From: Antedon mediterranea
Taxonomy: Eukaryota; Echinodermata; Crinoidea; Comatulida; Antedonidae
DNA: 64,000 nucleotides
Direction: 5' to 3'
Assembly: GCF_964355755.1 (NCBI RefSeq)
Contig: NC_092679.1
Coordinates: 2,790,001-2,854,000, forward strand
Shown here: positions 25,059-35,535 of the stretch, one piece after another
Layout: each line of letters starts with the position of its first letter
Position numbering within the stretch: position 1 is the first letter of the stretch
Notes under the pieces: model-generated
Seen by the model: the letters and a program-made list of their open reading frames with translations, nothing else
Databases searched by the model: none
Told to the model about the DNA's origin: nothing
Program-made: the position numbers and the translations under genes

Positions 25059-26064
25059 CAGAGAAATATGGTATTCGCTATATTGTGCAATTATTAAAAA
25101 AAATTATAAAAATCTTATAGATTAATTGTCTTATAAATGGATTATGATTTGTTTACTTCTATTTTTATGGTTTATTTTTTGATAAACAATATATTTATAT
25201 ATTTTGATGTATGTAATCATTAGTTATATGCAATGAAATGAGCTGTAAAAATCATAGACATTTTTAAATTGTAGAATGCATAGCGGTGCTGCATTCGTAG
25301 AAATTTGGCAACCATACCTGAAAAAAGTATAAAAAAATAATACTGTAGTAATAGCTTTGTTGATATAAGGTTTGCTGTATACCATGTGTATTTAGTTCTG
25401 AAAAGAACTGTTGAGTTTCTCAACATTTCAATCAATATATTTTAATCATCCTCAGGAGTGAGCTAATAGCTTTTGCGTCATGGAGCTAAGTAATTGTAAA
25501 ATTTGCTCTAAATTGAAAGTAATTTTGACAAACCCACGACCTCCAGATCACTAGTCTGCCTTTATACATTAAGTTCTGTCTACAATATCAAACTAGTTTG
25601 ACAAAAAATGTGTGATGTGCCCAAATATGGTAGTGATATGCCCAAAAATGGTAGTGATATGACAAGGTTTGATAGTGTAGACAAGGCTTTACACCATCTA
25701 ACTTGAACCAGATAGGGTTAGATTTGAGGCCAGAGTAAGTACAATTTAAGTCCGAGTAGGGCAAGACGTCTGACCAATCATTGTATTCTTATGCCTACAA
25801 TAAAGCACCAACTTAGTTGTCAAATTTAAGCCTGGTAGAAATGTGATCATGATACTGTTTTATAGCGGCATGTCACAGTGAACTTCAATGTTACAGTACA
25901 CCACCATTCTTCTCCACCAAGGGCCACGCCATGTCACCGGCTGCCAACTACGGCGTAATTACATGTTTAAAATAAGCTGTTTTTTTTAATGTGGTGATCT
26001 ATTCTCATTGAAATTATTCTTCTGATGCCTTTCTATTCTCTTTGTCTGTTCTTCAACCATTATC
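25059..26064. other. Convergent TBCE/AP4S1 3' region
   Basis: Tail-to-tail spacer of about 1 kb. It contains one family-A MITE at 25571-25689 and no recognisable gene. Confidence 0.5.
25571..25689. mobile_element. Family-A MITE between TBCE and AP4S1
   Basis: Left end AAGTTCTGTCTACAATATCA; right end GGTTTGATAGTGTAGACAAG and GCTTTA. Two ATGGTAGTGATATG core units are in tandem. Confidence 0.85.
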
Positions 26065-27312
26065 TCATCTCTTTGATACTTTGTCCATTATTTGAATCGG
26101 CTGGAGGATTTTGGCCATATTGGTCTCTAAAATGTACCCATTGACGATCATTTCGTCTAAGATGATGTGTATCTTCTCTAAATTATATAAAATCTGATAA
26201 AGAGTGCGTTAAGAATTAAGTAAAGAAATGATTGGCGTTTGAACAATATGTGAATGTATTTTAACAACACTGAAAAAATAGATTTAAAAGAAAATGAATT
26301 TATGTTTTATCATTTTTGTATGAAATGTTATTAAATATTAATTTAATAAGTTCAAAAAGGATACATCCATCTCATTCTGAAAATAAACAAAACATTTATT
26401 ATCAATTCTAAAGTCAGTAAAAGAAATATCTTTTAGTATCATTCATTATATATTTATTGTCTCTTTTTATGTTAATCCACCAATAGGCATTTCAATTTTT
26501 AGCTCAAGCAGTATACATATGAAACGCCATATGTGCCAAAATATTTATCTTTTTACTAATAGTATATTGGGTCAAAACTTGGTCTAGAACCTATTAAATT
26601 ATAAAGACTTCTAAACATGTAAATAAAAAGTGTATGTACATTACACGTCATTTTGATAAAAGAACAAGCAATTTGATTAACTTACAACACCCTCAAAGTA
26701 CTTGTTTAAAGTCTCTATAAACAACTGGATAAATTCTAGGCTTGCGACTTCATTCTAAAATAAGAAATATTAATAAAACTGTTTAAATCAGTCCTATACA
26801 GATTTAAAAGCATATTAACTGGGATTATGATAATATTTTAAAATGAATTTTACCTCCTCTTCATCAACAGCTAAGATGACAAACAAAGAGCTGTAACGTC
26901 TGTACACTATTTTATAATCTTGATAGTTAAAAAACAAACACTATATAAAAGAAAAAAAAGGCACTAAATATAACATACCTTCATAAATTTTCGCAAAAGA
27001 GAGAACATTCTAAAAATAAAATGGATTTGAGTTAAAATAACTATAGCGAGGCATTTAATGAATAAGCAAACTGCCTTAAATTGTGACATATTTCAAGAAA
27101 CTATTTTCATCATCAGAAGAACAACTTTAAAATCTCCACACAAAAAAATCTTTGAAACTCATAATATAACAAACCTGGTCTTTGGTCCGTGTTAGGATGT
27201 TTCGGTGGACATCGGATTCAAGCGCTGTTCTGGATTTTAGTGGAACATTTTCGTAATACCGACTGAGACGGGTTCGTCCTTGTTTTCCGATTATGTAGAA
27301 ATATTTGATCAT
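26065..27312 (-). CDS. AP4S1: AP-4 complex sigma-1 subunit
   Basis: Six exons: 27312-27175, 27009-26979, 26918-26854, 26754-26686, 26376-26365, 26193-26065, giving 147 residues (human 144). AP-4 is a clathrin-independent adaptor at the trans-Golgi that sorts cargo including ATG9; sigma is its small longin-like core subunit. Visible: start [20 protein letters not shown] with the KQGxTRLSxYYE pattern typical of the AP-4 rather than AP-1/2/3 sigma, then [38 protein letters not shown], and [20 protein letters not shown]. Exon 5 is a 12-nt microexon (Asn-Glu-Met-Asp) that restores colinearity with human SELD. The gene is divergent from STX5, with 1.16 kb between the starts. Confidence 0.94.
26365..26376 (-). 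other. AP4S1: 12-nt microexon of AP4S1 (exon 5)
   Basis: On the minus strand TTTTCAG|AATGAGATGGAT|GTATCC. Phase 0 on both sides. The four residues NEMD align with SELD of the human subunit between FSRV and IMFNL; without them the protein would lack these positions. Confidence 0.82.
26510..26600. repeat. Family-H repeat (CATATGAAACGCCATATGTG)
   Basis: Related segments occur at 34478-34560 and, doubled, at 50425-50588. Common order: CATATGAAACGCCATATGTG, AAAATATTTAT, an AATATTAAG-like stretch, then TCTAGAACCTATTAA. It lies in an AP4S1 intron. Confidence 0.65.
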
Positions 27313-28469
27313 GTTTTGTTTTTGGAATAGTATTTCCTTTACATCTCGATGGATATAACCTGTTTTTAAAAATAATTACAACACAAATTAAAAGTACATG
27401 TACATTTACCTAGGACTACTAATACTATATTTATGGTAGAGTACTGAACTGTAATCTACTTCGGGTCATGTTGTACTGTTGTATTTTTATAATATCTATA
27501 TTTATTCTGACCAGAAATAATGTGTATTAAAATTTACAATAATTAATGATTTTTATTATTAAACAAATTCAATCCTAGCTACAGTCTTGATATTTGTATC
27601 AGTTATTTTGATTAATAATAACTACTTATATTGTAATATGCAACATGGCTACTATATAATATAAACAATAATGTCAAATACATTTTTTTTCTTACCATTT
27701 GTGCATTTGTTTTGTTTTTTTTTTATTTTGGAAATTTGCATACCGCCCCCACACATTCATTATATCGCATCTGGCTGAATGCTGCTATTAAGTATGAATA
27801 CTGCTGTTGGATCCGTTACAAGGTCGAGTCGATGAATGACATGCCTAAGTTGTTTAAAAAAAGCTGATGACGTGTGAACGGATTATCTATCATAAAAAAA
27901 ATCAAAATTTAATTGTAATTTAAATGAAGTTTTAACAAGTAAATCTATAAAGGATTTTCAAAGTAGGTATACATTAAATTATTACTTATAACTAGGCCTA
28001 GGCCTATTTCGTATATGATACTCATAGGGCCTAGCCTAGGCCTATAGTTATACACATGTAGTAGAATATTTCCACAGCGGCTGAGCCTGTTTTTTTGGGA
28101 CGGGCGATGTCGCCAGCAGGACGCACGCCGAGACCACTCCGTTTGTGTATCCAGGAAAAAGAAAGAAGCCCACCGTCGGCCTAACGTATGGCTGGTGGAT
28201 TAGTAGAACATTTCTGCCGAGCATTTGTGTAAATTGTATAATATAACTAGGCCTACTAGTACTACTATACTAATCTAATATTACTAATAATAAAAAAGTC
28301 AAAATGTTTTTGTTTTTTTTTTAATCTAGGCTAGGCCTAGAGTTGATTTAATAATATTAATAAAAATCTTAATTAATCATTTCGTATAGGCTAGGCTAGG
28401 CCTAGCCTAATTAATATTCAAATTTTTTTTTTTCTAGTTCAGGAACTGGTTGAAGTTGAGGGATGACCA
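27313..28469. promoter_or_regulatory. Shared AP4S1/STX5 upstream region
   Basis: A divergent spacer of 1.16 kb holding both 5' UTRs. A GC-richer island at about 28080-28200 could be transcribed leader or promoter. Several TAGGCCTAG motifs occur. No specific factor site can be claimed. Confidence 0.4.
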
Positions 28470-28480
28470 ATGACCACTAG
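28463..28480 (+). promoter_or_regulatory. Five-codon uORF overlapping the STX5 start
   Basis: ATGACCAATGACCACTAG reads Met-Thr-Asn-Asp-His-stop. Its start is 7 nt upstream of the STX5 ATG in another frame and its stop overlaps the main ORF, so ribosomes choosing it could not begin at the main start without backing up. Confidence 0.55.
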
Positions 28481-31400
28481 ACGCCGACATACGCCCACTG
28501 AAGACAGATCAAACGGGCACGGAGGCTGGATTGTCTCCAATTTTAATCCAACAAATAACCAACAACTTAATATAGGCCTAGGCATGACATGTCAAGATAG
28601 AACACCTGAGTTTAAGTCTGCTGTTAAATATATTCAATCCAGAACAGTAAGTTCAAAAGGGGTGTCTAGAAAACTCAGATATTAAATATAATCTGAGTTT
28701 TCTAGATCTAGAAAACTCAGATATCTGTCTTTTCTAGATCTAGAAAACTCAGACATCAATATCTGACTTTTCTAGTTCCAAAATGGAACTAGAAAACTCA
28801 GATCATCATTTGATTGGTTGGTAGGTCATTTGGATCGTTCCATTATTAATCAGCAGGTAGGTCATTTGAAATATTAGAGTATTATTAAAACTGATTACTG
28901 TGTACGTTTTCTTACTAATATTGTAACATGTAAAAGCGGCCTACGGCTTAAACCACAAAGAAAATACAGTGAATGTTACCGTTAAAATGTAGGCTTAAAA
29001 ATGTACAAGTTGGTGTGGGTACGAGTTGGTTGAGGTATGAGTTAGCCAAGTTGGGAATATGTACGAGTTATTTTGGGTACGAGTTATTTTGGGTACGAGT
29101 TGACCACTTCTAGTCTAGTACTGTAGGACCAGGCCTACTCTTCGCGATAGCGCCCACACGTTGAGCCTTGAATTGAGTTTGCTTAGCTAGGCCTAAAAGG
29201 TAAGCCTACATTTTAAAGGTGTATAATGTATTTTCTTTATGATTTAAGTCGTAGGCTGCTACTACTACAAGTTACAATAATTGTTATTATTAGTAAGAAA
29301 ACGTATAATACTGTGTAGTATTTCAAATATGCTACCCTCTAATAATAATGGAACGATCCATTTGATGATCTGGGTTTTTTGGAACTAGAAAACTTAGATT
29401 TGATATCTGAGTTTTCTAGATCTAGAAAAGTCAGATATCTGAGTTTTCTAGATCTAGAAAACTCAGATATATCTGAGTTTTCTAGACACCCGTTCAAAAG
29501 GAATAGAAAAATATTAATCATCCATTTTATTCCATTTAAAGATGTATTGTCCGCCAAAAACATGAAAAATAAAGATTAATTAAATCCGACTTTGAATATG
29601 TTATGTTGTAGTTTTAATAAAGTCATGGAGATATTATATATCTTTCGTAGAAAAAAAAAGAGGAAAAATGATGTTTTTACTTACATAAAATGACAAAATA
29701 AATGGTTAAATTCAGCCAAAAACCCATTGGTTGCCAACCAATTTGACTATTTTTGCTTTCAATTACAGTTTTTTCAGGTAAATACATTTTTTTTTTATCC
29801 AATTTTTGGTCAAAGTGGATAACTATTATGTTACATTAAAATGGCATATTCAACAAAAATTTTGTTTAGAATTATTTTTTCAGGGGGGCAATTCATATTT
29901 AAAAAGATTTCTTTTCATTATCTTTAATTGTATTAATTATTAGTTATGTTTGTTAACATTTGTAATAATTTGGCCACATTTTTGTAATTAATAATATTAA
30001 TAGTAAAAACATTAATTTTATAGATATTGTAATAAATATACAATATATAATTTTTTCGGAATACTTTTCACATTTTTTAGGGAAATGGAGTTGCAGCACA
30101 CAATCACAAAGCCTCAAGGCAGGCACAACACAGTGATTTCATGCAAATGGCAAAGTAAGTTCTGTTAGATAGAATTATAGTAGTTGTTTGTATACACTAT
30201 TTTACCTTTATTTTTTTTTTCCATTTTGAATAATGAGTTGAGTAGGTATTTTGCGTCAAAGATGGCTATTTAACTGTTATATTTCAACTCTTTCTTCAAA
30301 TTTCCATACTTAAATTTTATTTATCTTTCAGACGTATTGGTAGTGACATTAATCAAACTTTTACAAAATTGGAAAAGTTAACAATATGTAAGTATACAAG
30401 ATAATTGAGGGGATTAATAAGATGTGTCGTATGTTCATAAAAATCACCTTTGTTATTGTATCAAGTTTTGTGTAAAATAATAAGATAAAAATATTCACCA
30501 GCAGATAGACACATCATCATAGGCTACTGTCATTGATAGATGACTGTTTGAGAGAACTTGTTTGCTTCATTTGTCCATCAAACTCAATATTACAGTACTG
30601 TATTTGTTAGAAATATGGCCTTTTAAAGTTATATTGTTTACTTTTATTATATTTACCTTTATTTCTGAATAAGTAGAAGTAATAAGTTTTATATAATCAA
30701 TTTTTATATATTTGACAACCATTTCTTTCTTGTAGTGGCAAAGAAGAAATCTTTATTTGACGATAAATCAGTAGAAATTCAAGAATTGACATATATAATA
30801 AAACAGGACATTAACAGTCTTAATAAACAAATTGCTAAGTTGCAAGAGGTAGGTATATTTTCAATGTTGAATAGATTGTGTTGAATAGCGCCCTCTATAT
30901 CTTATTCAGATTGAAACATTAAGCGTGGTTCCCACTAGCGACGCAACACAAGGACGTAACGCAATGCAAGTAAATTGACCAATCACAAGCGATGGCTGAT
31001 TCGCTTGTGATTGCTAACTGTCTATAACTTCGCTTGTCATTGGTTAAAACGCTTGCGTTGCGTTTACGTCCTTGCGTTACGTTCTAGTGGGAACCATGCT
31101 TTACAATGTGTGTACTTTGTTATATTTGCATTGAATGGTATAAAGCTGTATTGAGTTGTGTATTAATTCATCATACCCCGATTAAAAATCAAATTTGGTA
31201 CACATCTACTTCTAATAACAATAATATTTATTCGATCACCAATGAAAAATAACCAGGAGTGAGAATAGGCTAAAGCCCAAACAGATTCTACACTCACTCC
31301 ATACAATACAAACAGTTAAAATAAAACCATATCCAAGAAAAATACAAATAAACTATACATAACATGAAATAAAGTCTTGTCTACACTATCAAACTTTATG

Positions 31401-32964
31401 TGACAAAAAAATCTGATGTGCCCATATATGGACATGATGTTGTCATATCACTACCATATTTGGGGATATCACTACCATATTTGGGGTCATCACACTAGTT
31501 TAAATATTATGGTAACTTTCTAATTTTAGCTCCTTTGTTTTTTTAGTTTGTACGGCGAAATAGCTCGCAAAATGGCAAACAAATGCAAACACATTCCAAC
31601 ACAGTCGTTCTTGCATTACAATCAAAGTTGGCGACAATGTCCAACGATTTTAAATCAGTTCTTGAAGTACGGACACAGAATCTTAAAGATCAGAAAAATA
31701 GGCGAGAACAATTTTCGCAAGGGCCTCTGACATCGAGTTTACCACCATCGGCTTCCAGTGGAAATAGTAAGAATACATTTTGTTTTTAACATTTCAACTG
31801 ATAAAACACCATTTAAATGTGGTGAACACTCTGAAAACTACATACCCTTGTTTCATAGGCTTAAGATGCCATTCACACTTGGGCTGAGGTAAACACTTCT
31901 TTAAAAATTCTAAGTGAATACCACTTAAGGGAAATTTTTAATTATTTGGTGATGCAATGAAATATTTAGTATTGAATGGAAATATTTCGCTTATTTAAAT
32001 TATTGTTAATACAGCCATCCATTAGTTTTCTTGTGATTTAGATTTTCAGAGCATTTGAGGGAATCCAGTTTTGGAAGACTTCACTTTAGTGGTTTACAAT
32101 TTTAATTTGATATATAGAAAATGTAGATTTCTCCTTGATGGTTTTTTCTCTCTTAGTACGATCGGTACTGATAGATGATGAGACCGCCAGCAGTCGAGGT
32201 GATGCCGTCATAAACATGCCGTTTGACGGCGCACAAAGCTCAATGCAAATGGTTGAGCAACAAGACACTTACATAAAAGATCGAGAGGAAACCATGCAAA
32301 ATATAGAAAGTACTATTGTGGAATTAAGCGGAATATTTCAACAATTGGCACATATGATACACCAACAAGAAGAACAGGTTCAAAGGTCAGTATTATATTT
32401 ATGACCTTTTCGTCATTGTTTTCCAAAAGTGAAAGTATTCGGTTTTTTATGTCGACACACAATCAAACGATTCTATGGCTTTGTTGTCTTTGGAAACTAT
32501 TATTTATATTCAGCATTTTTATTTTTTTAATCTCTTTATTCAAGTAATTGAGTTACTGACCTGGTTTTAACCTTTCACCTTTGAACTTTGTGTCTTGTGT
32601 CTAATGACCATTATAATTTTCTTTTAAGTCCACACACAATCAAACGATTCTATGGCTTTGTTGTCTTTGGAAACTGTTATTTGCGTTCAGCATTTTTCTT
32701 GTATCTTTTTTTTAATCTCTTTATTCAAATAATTGAGTTTTGGACATGGTTTTAACCTTTTACCTTTGAACTCTGTCTGATGACCATTACAATTTTCTTT
32801 TTAGAATTGATTCAAATGTTGATAATGCATTTACGAACGTTGAGATGGCTCATGGAGAGATACTGAAATATTTTCAGTCGGTGACGTCGAACCGCTGGCT
32901 GATGATCAAAGTGTTTGGTGTTCTCATTGTCTTCTTTATAATATTCGTAGTATTTATGGCATAA
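28470..32964 (+). CDS. STX5: Syntaxin 5, ER-Golgi t-SNARE
   Basis: Seven exons: 28470-28646, 30081-30154, 30332-30387, 30736-30848, 31547-31766, 32157-32385, 32805-32964, giving 342 residues. Syntaxin 5 is the Qa-SNARE for ER-to-Golgi and intra-Golgi fusion. Visible: an N-terminal RRR cluster at residues 4-6, the conserved DRTPEF peptide, a three-helix Habc region (SLFDDKSVEIQELTYIIKQD), the HSNTVVLALQSKLA helix, the SNARE motif from about residue 245 to 310 with the zero-layer Gln in GIFQQLAHMI, and a C-terminal membrane anchor in the last 22 residues. Met39 (28584) corresponds to the human internal start that gives the short isoform. Intron 1 contains an 833-bp foldback transposon whose target site touches the donor. 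Confidence 0.97.
28659..29491. mobile_element. hAT-like foldback element in STX5 intron 1
   Basis: An identical 8-bp flank GTTCAAAA lies at 28651-28658 and 29492-29499. The termini are GGGGTGTCTAGAAAACTCAG and its inverted form. Subterminal TCTAGAAAACTCAGATAT / ATATCTGAGTTTTCTAGA palindromes repeat several times at both ends, and inverted similarity continues for about 200 bp (GGATCGTTCCATTATTA against TAATAATAATGGAACGATCC). No transposase ORF was seen, so it is non-autonomous. An 8-bp duplication is typical of hAT elements; superfamily is inferred from that alone. Confidence 0.85.
29028..29102 (+). repeat. GTACGAGTT degenerate tandem repeat
   Basis: In the centre of the hAT-like element, GGGTACGAGTTATTTT recurs with variants (TACGAGTTGGTT, TATGAGTTAGCC) about six times. 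Confidence 0.7.
29535..29904. mobile_element. Family-C MITE (STX5 intron 1)
   Basis: Ends TTTAAAGATGTATTGTCC and GGGGGGCAATTCATATTTAA are inverted repeats. Internal landmarks are AACATGAAAAATAAAGATTA, CCCATTGGTTGCCAACCAA and CAATTTTTGGTCAAAGTGG. Confidence 0.82.
30921..31102. mobile_element. Family-B MITE (STX5 intron 4)
   Basis: AAGCGTGGTTCCCACTAGCG at the left and TCTAGTGGGAACCATGCTTT at the right. Inverted arms with the GACGTAACGCAA-type sequence are well preserved. Confidence 0.88.
31372..31498. mobile_element. Right-truncated family-A MITE (STX5 intron 4)
   Basis: Left end AAGTCTTGTCTACACTATCA; two CACTACCATATTTGGGG units; the right inverted end is missing beyond CATCACACTAGTTTAA. It stops about 45 bp before exon 5. 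Confidence 0.78.
32451..32804 (+). repeat. Tandem duplication of the STX5 intron 6 acceptor region
   Basis: Copy 1 (32451-32628) and copy 2 (32629-32804) share CACACAATCAAACGATTCTA, TTGTTGTCTTTGGAAACT and GACCATTANAATTTTCTTTT. Copy 2 ends in the true acceptor TTTTTAG before exon 7; copy 1 ends in TTTTAAG. Confidence 0.9.
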
Positions 32965-32974
32965 GGATGGAATC

Positions 32975-33023
32975 CCACATATTCCGGGAAAGTCAGCCTT
33001 CCCGGCTTTTCCGGAATATGTGG
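32975..33023 (+). other. Hairpin just after the STX5 stop codon
   Basis: A perfect 13-bp stem, CCACATATTCCGG (32975-32987) with CCGGAATATGTGG (33011-33023). The 23-nt loop contains a further GGGAA/TTCCC pairing. The stem begins 10 nt past TAA, so it would be in the mRNA. Confidence 0.8.
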
Positions 33024-33052
33024 CATAAAATCATCATTAACAACAGAAATAT

Positions 33053-33216
33053 AAAGCTCTGTCTACAATATCAAACTGGTTTGACAAAAAAGTGTGATGT
33101 GCCCAAATATGGTAGTGACATGCCCAAATATGGTAGTGATATAGACATCATCATGTCCATATATGGACACATCACTTTTTTTTGTCACACAAAGTTTGAC
33201 AGTGTAGACAGAGCTT
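33053..33216. mobile_element. Family-A MITE in STX5 3' UTR/downstream
   Basis: Both ends are intact and flanked by TA. Two CCAAATATGGTAGTGA units are followed by the ATGTCCATATATGGACACAT palindrome. Confidence 0.9.
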
Positions 33217-35535
33217 AATGGAACTGTTTCTATAACTCTGTTCAGTATCACAGGAAAATTAAAAAATAGAGTTTCTCATATGTACCACATCTGACGTGTG
33301 TATCATAGGCTACTGACAAAATACAGAAAACATGTGATGCATATGTGACACTGTATTACAGAATCTGCTTATAATACTGGGCATATAATGCAATATGATA
33401 GAGAGAATTGGGAAGAATTGTTCTATTTGTTGCAAATAAAATGGAAAACTCTTCCAAAATTAACATTTTCCTAGAAAGTTCTGTCATTGTAAAAACCAGA
33501 CATGGGAAGGTTGAATGCGCCCCTGGTTTAGGCTTGTACTCGTTTCATAAGAATAACCAGTAAAATAGTTTAAAGAAGAGATATTAGAGTGTGCCTAACA
33601 ATAATAAGGGAATTGTTAATGATGCCTTAACAATCCAATTTGTTGTACTGATGTAAATTCCAGAATGGAGATAGATGACGACAGCACTTAATGTCAACAT
33701 TTTTTGCAAGACAGTTTGATAAAAGTATTTATTTTTCGGATTTTTCAAAACCACCTTATTTTGTTTTTATTATATTTTTTTCAATATTGTAATCATTTAT
33801 AATCAGATTCGTCATAACATTAATTAATAGTATAAATAACAAATAATGTACAGAAGATATATTTTACTTAAATTTAGTTTTTATTCCTAACTTAAATATT
33901 ATGTAAAAACTTTGAATTGATAATATTAACAATGAGTTGTATACTAAACATTGGCATTTTCTTGTTTTAATGTATTATTTTGTGGGTTTTCTTTCCTGTA
34001 CTGAAATATATTTTTGAAAGGTATTTTTGTTTGTTCCTATTCTATTTGTTTAATTCTTCCCCCCCCCCCTCTCCCTTTTTTTTTATTTAGGTTTATATTG
34101 TGCACAGGTTCATGAGTTAAAGGGTTTGGCACTGTCCAGTTGGTCAAATAGATGTGAGTGGTCATCATGTCCGGCCACTAAAGACAAAAATATGTATACA
34201 CATAATCTATCTATATATTGTATAAATTTTAAGTATAATTATTTGTTTTAAATTAACTGCTATTGTTAGTGTCTTTATATTGTATCATAATGTATGTAAC
34301 ATTAGCTTATTAAAATGTATTACGTAACATAGCCAATTCTGTTGTACCTGCCTATTATGTATGGTCACTAGTGATATAGGCTAGACCTGCCCCAAGTCTG
34401 TATTTATTGTCTTTTTTTTTATTTATTTGTTTTTATTTGGACCGCGGTTTTTGTGGAGTATCCAAACTCAAGTAATACACGTATGAAACGCCATATGTGC
34501 AAAAATATTTATATCTAATATTAAGACAAAACTCCCTCTGGAGCCCAGACTAGATATAGGCTAGCTACGCTTAACAACAGGCTTCATTTTTTGGATAAGA
34601 ATTTTTTAAACTGAAGACATAACCTGTAATAGTACAATTAACCACATGCCCTCTAGAGTATATCTTGGTTGACAGACACACAGTTCTCGTTTCAGCTAAT
34701 TTTCTGATTGGAAATTGAGTTATAATCCCTCTTGCAGTAACCTAATGTGGAACATGCAATTAAGATGATTTGTTTTGCCCAAATTTGATTGAACGAAAAT
34801 TACTAGACTAATTACAATTAGCAAAATATGAATGTTTTCCATAATTTTTCTCACGTGTAATGTTTTTAACTGAAAGATGTATGCATGGTTTGTCAATCAA
34901 TACTAATTAAATCGAAATAAACCTTATAATATGAAGTTTCATTCGAAAATAAAAGACTAGTTCGATCGTATTATTGAACTAAGTGGGCACTCTAAGGACT
35001 TAGTCGCTTAGCAACTAACCAAGCTTTCTCTACTGGGAGAATCCTCATTACCCAGAACCTACATATTCATTCGCATACACAGAAATAAGTAATGCGTTTT
35101 AAACACAGTTGATATCCTTTTGGAACCGATTTACAAGCTTAATAGGATCGAAATAGGTTATGAAAGCCGTCGATAAGAATGTTATTGTAAATACAATAAT
35201 TTACACACTACATTTTTTATCTAGCGGATTGATATTATTCATAAAGTTCGAGAGCGTGTCAAAGGTCATACTCATTAATTATTTTTTTCGTACTTATTAT
35301 TATTAACTTTTCATGTGTGCGCGATCGCGAGGAACGAGAGACCGAATCGACCAGTAACTTTTTTTGCAGCAGCTTCGCGGCGGAAAGTTGTTGTTTTGTT
35401 GTTGTCATTTGATGCTACTATACTAGGCCTATATGACTCTCAACATGTATCTTCAGATTGTGTACTTTTATCGATATAATACTAGATCGTATTTATGGAA
35501 TTTTTAATGATTAGATTTAAGGTTGATCTTTAGAC

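Larger units (their letters stand above)
32965..35535. other. STX5-MOK intergenic region
   Basis: Holds the STX5 3' UTR with a hairpin, one family-A MITE, a CCCCCCCCCC run at about 34062, and a family-H repeat at 34478-34560. No gene was recognised. Promoter sequences for MOK should lie toward the right end; GCGCGATCGCGAGG at about 35321 is a local GC-rich patch. Confidence 0.45.
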
